A stretch of 56,064 nt of DNA, from assembly GCF_003026455.1 (NCBI RefSeq), contig NZ_PYMB01000025.1:1-56064 (forward strand), written 5' to 3'. This DNA comes from Photobacterium rosenbergii. GTDB lineage: Bacteria; Pseudomonadota; Gammaproteobacteria; Enterobacterales; Vibrionaceae. Positions 8,455 to 17,721 of the stretch are shown here, piece by piece (position 1 is the first letter of the stretch; each line of letters starts with the position of its first letter). Below the pieces are notes generated by a model that saw only the letters and a program-made list of their open reading frames with translations, did no database searches and was not told the DNA's origin. The position numbers were made by a program, and so were the translations under genes.

Positions 8455-10287
8455 TTATTCGACTGTTACGGCCTTGGCAAGGTTACGCGGCTGGTCCACA
8501 TCCGTACCTTTGATCAGTGCGACATAGTAAGAAAGCAACTGCATTGGGATGGTGTAGTAAATCGCTGCCGTGATCTCACTGACGTGTGGCATGGTAATGA
8601 TCTTCATTGTCTCATCACCTTCAAAGCCGGCATCTTCATCAGCGAATACATACAGCAGGCCACCACGTGCACGTACTTCCTCAACATTTGATTTCAGCTT
8701 CTCAAGCAGGTCATTGCTTGGTGCCACTACAACCACTGGCATATCAGCATCGATTAGCGCTAGAGGACCGTGTTTCAGTTCACCGGCGGCGTAAGCTTCG
8801 GCGTGGATGTAGGAGATCTCTTTGAGTTTCAGAGACGCTTCCATCGCGATTGGGTAGAACTCACCACGGCCAAGGAACAGGGTATGGTGTTTGTCGGCAA
8901 AATCAGGCGCCAGCGCTTCGATCTCTTTCTCGAAAGACAGGGCAGCGTTGATCTGCTGCGGCAGAGCATGCAGGGCCTCGACGATCTCCTTCTCTTTCTC
9001 TTTGCTGATTCGGTTTTGTTGTTTACCCAGTGCTGTTACCAGCATCAATAGGGCTGAAAGCTGAGTAGTAAACGCTTTGGTTGAAGCCACACCAATCTCA
9101 ACACCCGCACGGGTCATGAAGGCAAAATCAGATTCACGCACCAGGGATGAACCTGCGACGTTACAGATAGTCATTGCCGCCATGTAGCCTTTCTCTTTCG
9201 CTAGGCGAAGCGCGGCTAGGGTATCGGCCGTTTCACCTGACTGGGAAAGGGTGATCAGCAGGCTGTTAGGACGGGTAACAAATTTGCGGTAGCGGAATTC
9301 AGAAGCGATTTCCACATCACAGCTTACGCCAGCAATGTCTTCGAACCAGTAACGCGCAGTCATACCCGCGTTGTAAGACGTACCACAGGCCACAATCTGG
9401 ACATGCTCGACCTTGCTTAGGATGTCTGCCGCGTTGACACCAATCGCTTCAGTCACCACAGAGTCCGCAGTGATACGGCCTTCCATTGTGTTGATCAACG
9501 CGGTTGGTTGCTCGTAGATTTCTTTCTGCATGAAGTGACGGTACTGGCCCTTGTCGCCCGCATCATGCTCTGCATTAGATTCAGTGATTTCACGCTCAAC
9601 ACGCTCACCGCTAGCATCAAATACGGTTACTTCACGGCGAGTGATTTCTGCTACATCACCTTCTTCTAGGTACATGAAACGGCGAGTCACGTTAAGCAGG
9701 GCAAGTTGGTCTGAGGCTAGGAAGTTTTCACCTACACCGAAACCGATGACAATTGGGCTACCTGAGCGCGCCACCACAATGCGGGATGGGTCTTTGCGAT
9801 CGAGCGCAACGGTGCCGTAAGCACCGTCCAGTTGCTTAGCTGTCTTCTGTACCGCTTCTAGCAACGTTTCAGATGTACGCAGTTCCCACTCAACCATATG
9901 CGCGATAACTTCGGTATCGGTTTGGGACTCAAACACGTAACCACGGGATTGAAGAAGCTCACGCAACTCTTCGTGGTTTTCGATAATACCGTTGTGGACA
10001 ACGGCGATGTCGCCAGACATGTGTGGGTGGGCGTTGACTTCAGACGGCTCACCGTGGGTCGCCCAACGGGTGTGGGCAATACCAGTGCCGCCAATAACCT
10101 TGGCTTCGTCTACTGCATCGGCCAGTTCCTGGACTTTGCCCAGGCGGCGCACACGGGTTAGATTCGCGTCACCATCGACAACCGCGACACCGGCAGAGTC
10201 ATAGCCGCGGTACTCAAGACGGCGTAGCCCTTCAACCAGAATTTCCGCTACATCACGCTGTGCTACCGCACCAACAATCCCACACAT
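8455..10287 (-). CDS. glmS: Glutamine--fructose-6-phosphate aminotransferase (isomerising)
   Basis: GlmS makes glucosamine-6-phosphate from fructose-6-phosphate and glutamine, the entry to peptidoglycan and LPS amino sugars. The 610 aa start MCGIVGAVAQRDV, giving the catalytic N-terminal cysteine of the class II glutaminase after Met removal. LEYRGYDSAGVAV, two SIS sugar-isomerase domains (one marked by SQSGETADTLAAL) and the C-terminal PRNLAKAVTVE are all present. It lies 18 nt downstream of the DeoR-type gene on the same strand, so the two are probably co-transcribed. No glmS ribozyme is expected or seen. Confidence 0.97.
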   Translation of the reverse strand: MCGIVGAVAQRDVAEILVEGLRRLEYRGYDSAGVAVVDGDANLTRVRRLGKVQELADAVDEAKVIGGTGIAHTRWATHGEPSEVNAHPHMSGDIAVVHNGIIENHEELRELLQSRGYVFESQTDTEVIAHMVEWELRTSETLLEAVQKTAKQLDGAYGTVALDRKDPSRIVVARSGSPIVIGFGVGENFLASDQLALLNVTRRFMYLEEGDVAEITRREVTVFDASGERVEREITESNAEHDAGDKGQYRHFMQKEIYEQPTALINTMEGRITADSVVTEAIGVNAADILSKVEHVQIVACGTSYNAGMTARYWFEDIAGVSCDVEIASEFRYRKFVTRPNSLLITLSQSGETADTLAALRLAKEKGYMAAMTICNVAGSSLVRESDFAFMTRAGVEIGVASTKAFTTQLSALLMLVTALGKQQNRISKEKEKEIVEALHALPQQINAALSFEKEIEALAPDFADKHHTLFLGRGEFYPIAMEASLKLKEISYIHAEAYAAGELKHGPLALIDADMPVVVVAPSNDLLEKLKSNVEEVRARGGLLYVFADEDAGFEGDETMKIITMPHVSEITAAIYYTIPMQLLSYYVALIKGTDVDQPRNLAKAVTVE

Positions 10288-10305
10288 AGTTTCTTGCTCC
10301 TAAAT

Positions 10306-11073
10306 TTATTCCGCTGGGGCGCAGACCACCTGCACACCATGCTGTTCAATCTGTTGTTTGGCTTTCATGTCCAAGCCGTCATCGGTGATCAGGGTGCTGA
10401 TGTTTTCCCACGGCAGTTCGAGATTAGGGATCTTGCGACCCACCTTGCTCGATTCCACCATCACCACCACTTCCCGTGATACCTCGGCCATTACCCGGCT
10501 GAGGCCCACCAGTTCGTTAAAGGTTGTTGTACCACGCGCCGTATCGATACCATCTGCACCAATAAATAACTGGTCAAAGTCATAAGAACGTAGCACTGAT
10601 TCAGCCACTTGGCCCTGGAACGCTTCGGAATGCGGGTCCCAAGTGCCCCCTGTCATCAACAAGGTCGGCTCGTTTTCCAGGCTATTGAGCGCATTGGCGA
10701 CATTGAGCGAATTGGTCATTACGATCAGGCCATGCTTGTCATTCAGTAGGCTGATCAAGCTTGCTGTGGTGCTGCCGCTATCGATAATGATCCGGTTATG
10801 GTCACGGATACGTGCAGCGGCGGCCTTGGCAATTGCCAACTTACGAACCGAAACTTGTTCTTCCGGTTCACTGACCATTTCAGTGGGTATCGATACCGCA
10901 CCACCATAACGGCGCAGCAACAAACCATTTTTTTCTAGTTCAGCCAGGTCCTTGCGGACTGTCACTTCGGAGGTGGCAAAATGCTTAGCTAGAGTATCGA
11001 CACTTACTTCGCCCTGCTCATTGACCATTGAAAGAATGGCATGGCGGCGCTGTTGGGTATTACGCTTTGACAT
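10306..11073 (-). CDS. DeoR-family transcriptional regulator beside glmS
   Basis: The 255-aa protein has a DeoR N-terminal winged HTH (MSKRNTQQRRHAILSMVNEQ, then VSVDTLAKHFATSEVTVRKDLAELEK in sequence order) and the C-terminal sugar-phosphate sensor domain, which includes DSGSTTASLISLL and MTGGTWDPHSEAF. By position, a regulator of amino-sugar synthesis responding to a phosphosugar such as GlcN-6-P is plausible, but that is inference. I chose the ATG at 11073. The reading frame extends to 11154, but that stretch encodes a repeated SVRN caused by DNA direct repeats that look like operators. The GTG/TTG extension is therefore unlikely to be coding. Confidence 0.85.
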   Translation of the reverse strand: MSKRNTQQRRHAILSMVNEQGEVSVDTLAKHFATSEVTVRKDLAELEKNGLLLRRYGGAVSIPTEMVSEPEEQVSVRKLAIAKAAAARIRDHNRIIIDSGSTTASLISLLNDKHGLIVMTNSLNVANALNSLENEPTLLMTGGTWDPHSEAFQGQVAESVLRSYDFDQLFIGADGIDTARGTTTFNELVGLSRVMAEVSREVVVMVESSKVGRKIPNLELPWENISTLITDDGLDMKAKQQIEQHGVQVVCAPAE

Positions 11074-11080
11074 GAAATTA

Positions 11081-11109
11081 CGAACTGATAACCATAAGTT
11101 TCGAACTGA
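11081..11109 (-). promoter_or_regulatory. Direct repeats before the DeoR-type gene (possible operator)
   Basis: CGAACTGA occurs at 11081-11088 and again at 11102-11109, 21 bp apart, or two helical turns, just upstream of the regulator start. The spacing and position suit autoregulatory binding by a DeoR-type protein, but no binding data can be inferred from sequence alone. Confidence 0.4.
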
Positions 11110-11210
11110 AAGAAATACTAGCAGATCAAAACTTTTCTGATCAACTATGTGCAATTAATTTTTTATTCGAAAGAAGAGCGATAAATACACGGCAATCTTG
11201 CCGCAGATAT

Positions 11211-11239
11211 GAAAAAGGCAAGGACACCGCCTTGCCTTT
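11211..11239 (-). terminator. Terminator after glmU
   Basis: AAAGGCAAGG (11214-11223) pairs with CCTTGCCTTT (11230-11239) around ACACCG, followed on the minus strand by TTTTTC. It separates glmU from the DeoR-glmS pair, so glmS is probably not simply a glmU read-through product as in E. coli glmUS. Confidence 0.8.
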
Positions 11240-11261
11240 GAATAAATAAAAGAGAAAAGGA

Positions 11262-12620
11262 CTACTTCTTCTCTGGGCGCTTCCAACCTTTGACTGTACG
11301 GGCTGGCGCGCGAGTGATCACCAACTCACCTTCACCCACATCGCGGTTGATTGTCGCACCGGCACCAATGGTTGCCCCTTTGCCGACCTTAACTGGCGCA
11401 ATAAGCTGAGTATCCGAGCCAACGAACACGTCATCGGCGATCTCGGTCTTGAACTTGTTGGCACCGTCATAGTTACAGGTAATGGTACCCGCACCGATGT
11501 TTACACGATCGCCGATCTCAGCATCACCCAGGTAAGTCAGGTGGTTTGCTTTCGAGCCTTGGCCCAAACGCGCTTTCTTCATTTCAACGAAGTTACCAAC
11601 ATGCGAGTCACCCACCAGCTCTGCTCCTGGGCGAAGGCGGGTAAATGGACCCACCGTACAATCCTCACCAACCGTCGCCCCTTCAATGACGCTGTATGGG
11701 CGAATCAAGGTGTTATCGTCAATCTCACAGTCTTTTAGGATAGAGCCTGCACCGATAATTACGTTATTACCCAGCGATACGCTACCTTCGATGATGACGT
11801 TGGCATCGATTTCCACATCAGTCCCACACTGCAGTTCACCACGTAGGTCAAAACGACTAGGGTCACGCAGCATCACGCCTTGCTCCAGCAAGCGCTCAGC
11901 CTGCATGCTCTGGAAAGCACGCTCAAGCTTGGCCAACTGAACACGGTTATTCACACCTTCGACCTCGATAGCACGAACTGGGTGTACCGCTTCAACAGCA
12001 CGGCCTTCGTTGTGGGCGATTTCGATAATATCGGTCAGGTAGTATTCGCCCTGGGCATTGTCATTCTTCAGGGCAGACAACCAGCGTTTCAGGTCGCCGC
12101 CGTTGGCTACCATCACACCAGTATTGATTTCCTTGATCAGCTTCTGCTCTTCAGAAGCATCTTTCTGCTCGACAATCGCTACAACCGGACCGTTGCGACG
12201 CACGATACGGCCATAGCCGGTCGGATCGTCCAAAACAACAGTCAGTAGGGCAATACCGCCGTCAGGCTGGGCATCAAGTAAGTTTTCCAAAGTTTCACTG
12301 CTGATCAGTGGTACGTCACCGTATAGGATAAGCACCTTCTCATCTTCCGCCAGATCAGGGCAAGCCTGGTTGACCGCATGGCCCGTACCTAGCTGCTCGG
12401 CCTGCAATACCCAATTGACAGGCTCTGCGCTCAGGGCAGCCTGCATCTGATCACCACCGTGGCCATATACCAGGTGGATATTGTTGGCGCCTAGACCCGC
12501 ACAGGTATCAATCACGTGTTTGGCCATCGGCTTGCCTGCCAGTGTATGCAACACTTTAGGCAGGTTGGAGTACATGCGGGTTCCCTTTCCCGCGGCGAGA
12601 ATCACAGCGCTAAAGCTCAT
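11262..12620 (-). CDS. glmU: Bifunctional GlcN-1-P acetyltransferase / GlcNAc-1-P uridyltransferase
   Basis: GlmU makes UDP-GlcNAc in the last two steps of the pathway that GlmS begins. The 452 aa start MSFSAVILAAGKGTRMYSNL, the nucleotidyltransferase signature with the GKGTRM loop. The uridyltransferase domain covers about residues 1-228. A left-handed beta-helix of hexapeptide repeats follows (for example DANVIIEGSVSLGNNVIIG), ending with the acetyl-CoA-binding region and VKGWKRPEKK. It lies downstream of atpC, as in E. coli and Vibrio, but has its own 200-nt upstream gap with an atp terminator in it. Confidence 0.97.
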   Translation of the reverse strand: MSFSAVILAAGKGTRMYSNLPKVLHTLAGKPMAKHVIDTCAGLGANNIHLVYGHGGDQMQAALSAEPVNWVLQAEQLGTGHAVNQACPDLAEDEKVLILYGDVPLISSETLENLLDAQPDGGIALLTVVLDDPTGYGRIVRRNGPVVAIVEQKDASEEQKLIKEINTGVMVANGGDLKRWLSALKNDNAQGEYYLTDIIEIAHNEGRAVEAVHPVRAIEVEGVNNRVQLAKLERAFQSMQAERLLEQGVMLRDPSRFDLRGELQCGTDVEIDANVIIEGSVSLGNNVIIGAGSILKDCEIDDNTLIRPYSVIEGATVGEDCTVGPFTRLRPGAELVGDSHVGNFVEMKKARLGQGSKANHLTYLGDAEIGDRVNIGAGTITCNYDGANKFKTEIADDVFVGSDTQLIAPVKVGKGATIGAGATINRDVGEGELVITRAPARTVKGWKRPEKK

Positions 12621-12781
12621 GACTTAATCCTCTTGGTGCATATCAAATAAGTAACCTAGCGCCATTGTATAATGCCAAGGACAGTGGCGGCAGGGAAATT
12701 AGATAATTTTTTGCGAGTAATAACTCACTGTGCCAGTCGTACTCTGTGGTGCCTGCATCATGGGCGCCGGAGAGCAGGCAT

Positions 12782-12810
12782 AAAAAAAGCGACCCGAGGG
12801 TCGCTTTTTT
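12782..12810 (-). terminator. Terminator of the atp operon
   Basis: GCGACCC (12789-12795) pairs with GGGTCGC (12798-12804) in a tight stem flanked by A7 and T6. On the minus strand it follows atpC by 14 nt. Confidence 0.9.
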
Positions 12811-12823
12811 GGCCTTGCTGATG

Positions 12824-13246
12824 TTAGCGGGCTTTTTTGGTCAGTTCGATGACTCGAAGCTGAGCAATAGCCTTCGCCAAATCGCTGGCTGCTTGTGCGA
12901 AGTCGATATCGCCATGCTGGTTGTGGATGCGCTCCTCAGCCTGACGTTTCGCTTCTTCCGCTTTCGCTGTGTCCAGATCTTCACCGCGGATAGCGGTGTC
13001 AGCCAACACGGTAACCGTGCCCGGCTGAACCTCTAGCATGCCACCAGAAAGGTAAATGACCTCTTCTTCGCCATGCTGTTTAGTAATACGGACCATACCC
13101 GGCGTGATAGCGGTCAGCAGCGGGGTGTGACCTGCGTGAATACCCAGTTCACCTTCGCTACCGGTCACCTGAATGTTTTCAGCGCGGCCAGAAAACAGAC
13201 GTTTCTCTGCACTTACTACATCCAGGTGGAAGGTTATCGCTGCCAT
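12824..13246 (-). CDS. atpC: F1Fo ATP synthase, epsilon subunit
   Basis: The 140-aa epsilon subunit couples the rotor to the catalytic head and inhibits ATP hydrolysis. It starts MAAITFHLDVVSAEKRLFSG with the beta-sandwich (GELGIHAGHTPLLTAITPG) and ends with a two-helix hairpin (AKAEEAKRQAEERI onward). It is the last gene of the operon, 17 nt after atpD and just before the operon terminator. Confidence 0.96.
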   Translation of the reverse strand: MAAITFHLDVVSAEKRLFSGRAENIQVTGSEGELGIHAGHTPLLTAITPGMVRITKQHGEEEVIYLSGGMLEVQPGTVTVLADTAIRGEDLDTAKAEEAKRQAEERIHNQHGDIDFAQAASDLAKAIAQLRVIELTKKAR

Positions 13247-13263
13247 GTCGCCTCCTACTTAGC

Positions 13264-14670
13264 TTAAAGCTTCTTCGCGTTTTCCAATACGTCTTCAATC
13301 GCACCGCAGTACATGAATGCCTGCTCTGGGATATCGTCGTATTCACCCGCTAGAAGACCTTTGAAGCTACGTAGCGTATCTTTCAGCGATACGTAGATAC
13401 CTGGGTCGCCTGTGAAGACTTCAGCAACGTGGTAAGGCTGAGTTAGGAAACGCTCAATCTTACGGGCACGGGATACAGCCTGCTTATCTTCTTCAGATAG
13501 CTCGTCCATACCCAGGATTGCAATGATGTCTTTCAGCTCTTTATAGCGCTGCAGGATACTCTGTACGCCACGCGCGATATCGTAGTGCTCCTGACCAACC
13601 ACTAGCGGATCAAGCATACGTGATGTTGAATCCAATGGGTCGATCGCAGGGTATAGACCCAGAGAAGCGATCTGACGAGAAAGTACAACTGTCGCATCAA
13701 GGTGGGCGAATGTTGTCGCCGGAGATGGGTCAGTCAAGTCATCCGCAGGTACGTAAACGGCCTGTACAGACGTGATAGAGCCTGTCTTGGTCGATGTGAT
13801 ACGCTCCTGAAGTACACCCATCTCTTCTGCAAGAGTAGGCTGGTAACCTACCGCTGAAGGCATACGGCCTAGTAGTGCCGATACCTCAGTACCCGCAAGG
13901 GTGTAACGGTAGATGTTATCGATGAACAGAAGAACGTCACGGCCTTCGTCACGGAAACGCTCTGCCATTGTCAGACCAGTCAGTGCAACACGTAGACGGT
14001 TACCTGGTGGCTCGTTCATCTGGCCGTAAACCATTGCTACTTTCGATTCTTCAGGGTTTTCGATGTTTACAACACCTGCTTCCTGCATCTCGTAGTAGAA
14101 GTCGTTACCTTCACGAGTACGCTCACCAACACCGGCGAATACTGACAGACCAGAGTGCTGCAGGGCGATGTTGTTGATAAGCTCCATCATGTTAACGGTC
14201 TTACCTACACCCGCACCACCGAACAGGCCGATTTTACCACCCTTAGCGAATGGACAAATCAGGTCGATAACCTTAACACCTGTTTCTAGTAGTTCAGTCG
14301 CGTTTGACTGCTCTTCGTAGCTTGGTGCTTCACGGTGAATCGCGTAACGCTCTTTCTCACCGATCTCACCACACTCATCAATTGGCTGGCCCAGAACGTT
14401 CATGATACGTCCTAGGGTTGCGTTACCAACTGGAACCTCAATTGGGCGGCCTGTGTTTTCAACAGACAGACCACGACGTAAGCCATCAGAAGTACCCATT
14501 GCGATACCACGGACAACACCACCACCAAGCTGCTGCTGAACTTCCAGTACTAGCGTACCGTTCTCTTTTGCATCAACGTGAAGGGCATCGTATACCTGTG
14601 GTACAGAGTCCTGTGGAAACTCTACGTCGACTACCGCACCGATGATCTGTACGATCTTACCTGTAGCCAT
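13264..14670 (-). CDS. atpD: F1Fo ATP synthase, beta subunit
   Basis: The catalytic beta subunit, 468 aa. The P-loop GGAGVGKT lies at about residues 151-158, the catalytic-site stretch GERTREGNDFYYEM follows, and LLFIDNIYRYTLAGTEVSALLGRMPSA (positions about 257-283, quoted in part) holds the Walker B and the family signature. DELSEED near residue 396 is the torque-coupling region. It is seven or eight residues longer than E. coli AtpD because of a small insert near residue 205 (ENPEES). It sits between atpG and atpC. Confidence 0.98.
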   Translation of the reverse strand: MATGKIVQIIGAVVDVEFPQDSVPQVYDALHVDAKENGTLVLEVQQQLGGGVVRGIAMGTSDGLRRGLSVENTGRPIEVPVGNATLGRIMNVLGQPIDECGEIGEKERYAIHREAPSYEEQSNATELLETGVKVIDLICPFAKGGKIGLFGGAGVGKTVNMMELINNIALQHSGLSVFAGVGERTREGNDFYYEMQEAGVVNIENPEESKVAMVYGQMNEPPGNRLRVALTGLTMAERFRDEGRDVLLFIDNIYRYTLAGTEVSALLGRMPSAVGYQPTLAEEMGVLQERITSTKTGSITSVQAVYVPADDLTDPSPATTFAHLDATVVLSRQIASLGLYPAIDPLDSTSRMLDPLVVGQEHYDIARGVQSILQRYKELKDIIAILGMDELSEEDKQAVSRARKIERFLTQPYHVAEVFTGDPGIYVSLKDTLRSFKGLLAGEYDDIPEQAFMYCGAIEDVLENAKKL

Positions 14671-14702
14671 CGTTAATCCTCTAAACTTATTAAATCTTTG
14701 CC

Positions 14703-15569
14703 TTAAACAGCAGCAGCACCAGAAACGATTTCAGACAGTTCTTGTGTGATCGCGGCCTGACGGGCCTTGTTGTACACAAGCTGCAGTTCATCAATCAGGT
14801 TTCCTGCATTATCGGTTGCTGCTTTCATCGCGACCATTCGAGCGGCCTGCTCACTGGCAAGGTTCTCGACCACGCCCTGGTATACCTGGGATTCAACGTA
14901 GCGAATCAGCAGGGTATCCAGCAGGGCTTTCGGCTCAGGCTCATAAATGTAGTCCCAAGCATGGCTGCGCTGCATCTCTTCGTCTTCCGACTTAGGCAAA
15001 GGCAGCAATTGATCAATCACTGGTTCCTGAACCATGGTGTTTACAAACTTGTTGTAAACCAGGTACAGGCGATCCAATTGGCCTTCATCATATTTCTTCA
15101 GCATCACGCCAACGGTACCGATCAGTTCATCCACTGAAGGGTTGTCGCCCAGGCCAGAAACCTGTGCGGCCACGTTGCCGCCGTAGCTGTTAAAGAATGC
15201 CGTTGCCTTGGAGCCAATTAGCGCCAAATCAACATCTGCACCCTGTTCAGACCAGCCCTGGATGTCGTGGATGGCTTGCTTGAACAAGTTAATGTTCAGG
15301 CCACCACACAGGCCACGGTCTGTAGAAACAATGATGTAACCAACGCGCTTGGCTTCACGCTCTTCGAGATAAGGATGCTTATACTCGAGGCTACCAAGGG
15401 CGATATGACCGATCACTTTGCGCATAGTTTGTGCGTATGGGCGTGATGACTCCATGGCGTCTTGCGTTTTACGCATCTTAGACGCCGCCACCATTTCCAT
15501 CGCCTTAGTGATCTTCTGAGTGTTTTTAACACTACCGATCTTGTTACGAATCTCTTTTGCGCCGGCCAT
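14703..15569 (-). CDS. atpG: F1Fo ATP synthase, gamma subunit
   Basis: The gamma subunit forms the rotating central shaft. The 288 aa have the expected N-terminal helix (MAGAKEIRNKIGSVKNTQKI then TKAMEMVAASKM) and the C-terminal helix ending ITQELSEIVSGAAAV, which together form the coiled-coil shaft. STDRGLCGGLN marks the Rossmann-like middle domain. It follows atpA by 44 nt. Confidence 0.97.
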   Translation of the reverse strand: MAGAKEIRNKIGSVKNTQKITKAMEMVAASKMRKTQDAMESSRPYAQTMRKVIGHIALGSLEYKHPYLEEREAKRVGYIIVSTDRGLCGGLNINLFKQAIHDIQGWSEQGADVDLALIGSKATAFFNSYGGNVAAQVSGLGDNPSVDELIGTVGVMLKKYDEGQLDRLYLVYNKFVNTMVQEPVIDQLLPLPKSEDEEMQRSHAWDYIYEPEPKALLDTLLIRYVESQVYQGVVENLASEQAARMVAMKAATDNAGNLIDELQLVYNKARQAAITQELSEIVSGAAAV

Positions 15570-15613
15570 CGTTACTCTCCGTTAGTAGGTGATCGCAAGC
15601 GACCACCAACCAA

Positions 15614-17155
15614 TTACCAAGTCTGGGTCGCTTTGAAACCTTCAACCAGTTTCACGAACTGGGCTTCGATTTCATCATTCCAAGCACCCGTTTCATCAAC
15701 CTGAGACACTAGCTCAGCAAATTGACCTTTGGCATATGAAAGCAACGCGGCTTCGAAATCAGCAAGCTTAGTTAGCTCGATGTCATTCAAGTAGCCTTTC
15801 TCAGCAGCAAAGATAACCAGTGACTGTTCGAACACAGACATCGGTGCATACTGCTTCTGCTTCATCAGCTCAGTTACTTTCTGACCGTGATCAAGCTGCT
15901 TCTTCGTTGCTTCATCAAGGTCAGACGAGAACTGGGCAAATGCCGCAAGTTCACGGTACTGTGCAAGAGCGGTACGGATACCACCAGACAGTTTCTTGAT
16001 GATCTTGGTCTGGGCAGAACCACCTACACGCGATACAGAGATACCTGGGTCAACTGCTGGACGAATACCGGCGTTGAACAGTTCTGTCTGTAGGAAGATC
16101 TGGCCATCGGTGATAGAGATAACGTTGGTCGGTACGAATGCCGATACGTCACCTGCCTGCGTTTCGATGATCGGCAGGGCAGTTAGTGAGCCGGTGCGGC
16201 CTTTCACTTCACCGTTAGTGAATTTTTCTACGTAGTTCTCGTTAACACGAGCAGCACGCTCTAGAAGACGAGAGTGGAGGTAGAAAACGTCACCAGGGAA
16301 GGCTTCACGGCCCGGCGGACGACGTAGCAACAGAGAGATCTGACGGTAGGCAACAGCCTGCTTAGACAGGTCATCGTATACGATCAGGGCATCTTCACCG
16401 CGGTCACGGAAGTATTCACCCATTGCACAGCCAGCGTATGGTGCTAGGTACTGCAGTGCTGCCGCTTCTGATGCAGAAGCTACAACAACAATGGTGTTTT
16501 CCAGTGCGCCGTGCTCTTCCAGTTTGCGAACCACGTTAGCAATGGTTGACGCTTTCTGGCCGATAGCTACATAAACAGAGTAAATACCAGAGTTCTTCTG
16601 GTTGATGATGGCATCGATCGCCATAGCGGTTTTACCCGTCTGGCGGTCACCGATGATCAGCTCACGCTGGCCACGGCCGATTGGGATCATCGAGTCAACG
16701 GCCTTGTAACCAGTCTGTACAGGCTGGTCTACCGATTTACGGTCGATTACACCCGGTGCAATCACTTCAACAGGAGAGAAAGTCTCTGTTTCGATTGGAC
16801 CTTTACCATCGATTGGCTCACCTAGTGTGTTCACTACGCGGCCTAGCAGTGCAGGGCCTACTGGTACTTCAAGAATACGACCAGTACCCGTTACTTTCAT
16901 GCCTTCCTGAAGGTCAGCATATGGGCCCATTACAACCGCACCAACCGAGTCACGCTCAAGGTTAAGTGCCAGTGCAAAACGGCCACCAGGTAATTCAATC
17001 ATTTCACCTTGCATTACATCAGCAAGGCCATGGATACGAATGATACCGTCGCTTACCGACACGATAGTACCTTCGTTACGCGCTTCACTTACAACGTTGA
17101 AGTTTTCAATACGCTGCTTGATCAGTTCGCTAATTTCCGTGGAATTAAGTTGCAT
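15614..17155 (-). CDS. atpA: F1Fo ATP synthase, alpha subunit
   Basis: The non-catalytic nucleotide-binding alpha subunit, 513 aa, starts MQLNSTEISELIKQRIENFN, matching the E. coli start. The frame continues 5 codons upstream to a weak start, but 17155 aligns with the family and lies 16 nt after atpH. The P-loop GDRQTGKT is at residues 169-176, and the arginine-finger region PAVDPGISVSRVGGSAQ is intact. Confidence 0.98.
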   Translation of the reverse strand: MQLNSTEISELIKQRIENFNVVSEARNEGTIVSVSDGIIRIHGLADVMQGEMIELPGGRFALALNLERDSVGAVVMGPYADLQEGMKVTGTGRILEVPVGPALLGRVVNTLGEPIDGKGPIETETFSPVEVIAPGVIDRKSVDQPVQTGYKAVDSMIPIGRGQRELIIGDRQTGKTAMAIDAIINQKNSGIYSVYVAIGQKASTIANVVRKLEEHGALENTIVVVASASEAAALQYLAPYAGCAMGEYFRDRGEDALIVYDDLSKQAVAYRQISLLLRRPPGREAFPGDVFYLHSRLLERAARVNENYVEKFTNGEVKGRTGSLTALPIIETQAGDVSAFVPTNVISITDGQIFLQTELFNAGIRPAVDPGISVSRVGGSAQTKIIKKLSGGIRTALAQYRELAAFAQFSSDLDEATKKQLDHGQKVTELMKQKQYAPMSVFEQSLVIFAAEKGYLNDIELTKLADFEAALLSYAKGQFAELVSQVDETGAWNDEIEAQFVKLVEGFKATQTW

Positions 17156-17171
17156 GCTCCAATTCCCCAAA

Positions 17172-17705
17172 TCAAGACTGCAAAGTATCGCTCAGGCGGT
17201 CTAGCTTGCCGCGTACTGAGTTATCGATGACCAAGTCTCCAGCTCTAATTACAACCCCAGCAATAAGGGTCTCGTCTACACTGCAATTCAGCTTCACCTT
17301 ACGGGACAGGCGCTGCTCCAGCTTCGCGCTAATCGCTTCAAGTTGGCTATCATCAAGCTCAACTGCGGAAACCACAGCGGCATCGATAGTCTTCTCCAGC
17401 TCACTCTTCAGGAGCAGGAACTCGTCGCAGACAGCAGGAAGGGCTTTCAGGCGTCCGTTCTCGGCCATTACCTTAATCAGGTTCTGCCCGGTTTCGTTAA
17501 GTTGCTCGCCGCATACTGACAGGAAGATTTCTGTCAGCTTGTCCGCCGCGTAACCACTATCCAGGATGTCCTGAATGGTCTCGTTACGGGTGACTTCGGC
17601 AGCAAAGGTGAGCATTTCCGCCCATTGGGCTAGCTCACCTTTCTCAACCGCAAGATCAAAGGCTGCTTTAGCGTAGGGGCGTGCGATAGTAGTCATATCC
17701 GACAT
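17172..17705 (-). CDS. atpH: F1Fo ATP synthase, delta subunit
   Basis: The 177-aa delta subunit is the stator link between the F1 head and the b-subunit stalk. It contains ARPYAKAAFDLAVEKGEL near the N-terminus and the C-terminal RLSRKVKLNCSVDETLIAG and IRAGDLVIDNSVRGKLDRL, both typical. MSDMTTIARPY allows a second start at the fourth codon, but the first fits the usual N-terminus. It is 16 nt from each neighbour. Confidence 0.96.
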   Translation of the reverse strand: MSDMTTIARPYAKAAFDLAVEKGELAQWAEMLTFAAEVTRNETIQDILDSGYAADKLTEIFLSVCGEQLNETGQNLIKVMAENGRLKALPAVCDEFLLLKSELEKTIDAAVVSAVELDDSQLEAISAKLEQRLSRKVKLNCSVDETLIAGVVIRAGDLVIDNSVRGKLDRLSDTLQS

Positions 17706-17721
17706 GTGCTTGCCCCTTTAA

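Noticed and set aside
11074..11154. N-terminal extension of the DeoR-family protein
   Set aside because: The added residues contain a duplicated SVRN produced by DNA direct repeats that look like an operator; the HTH begins properly from 11073.
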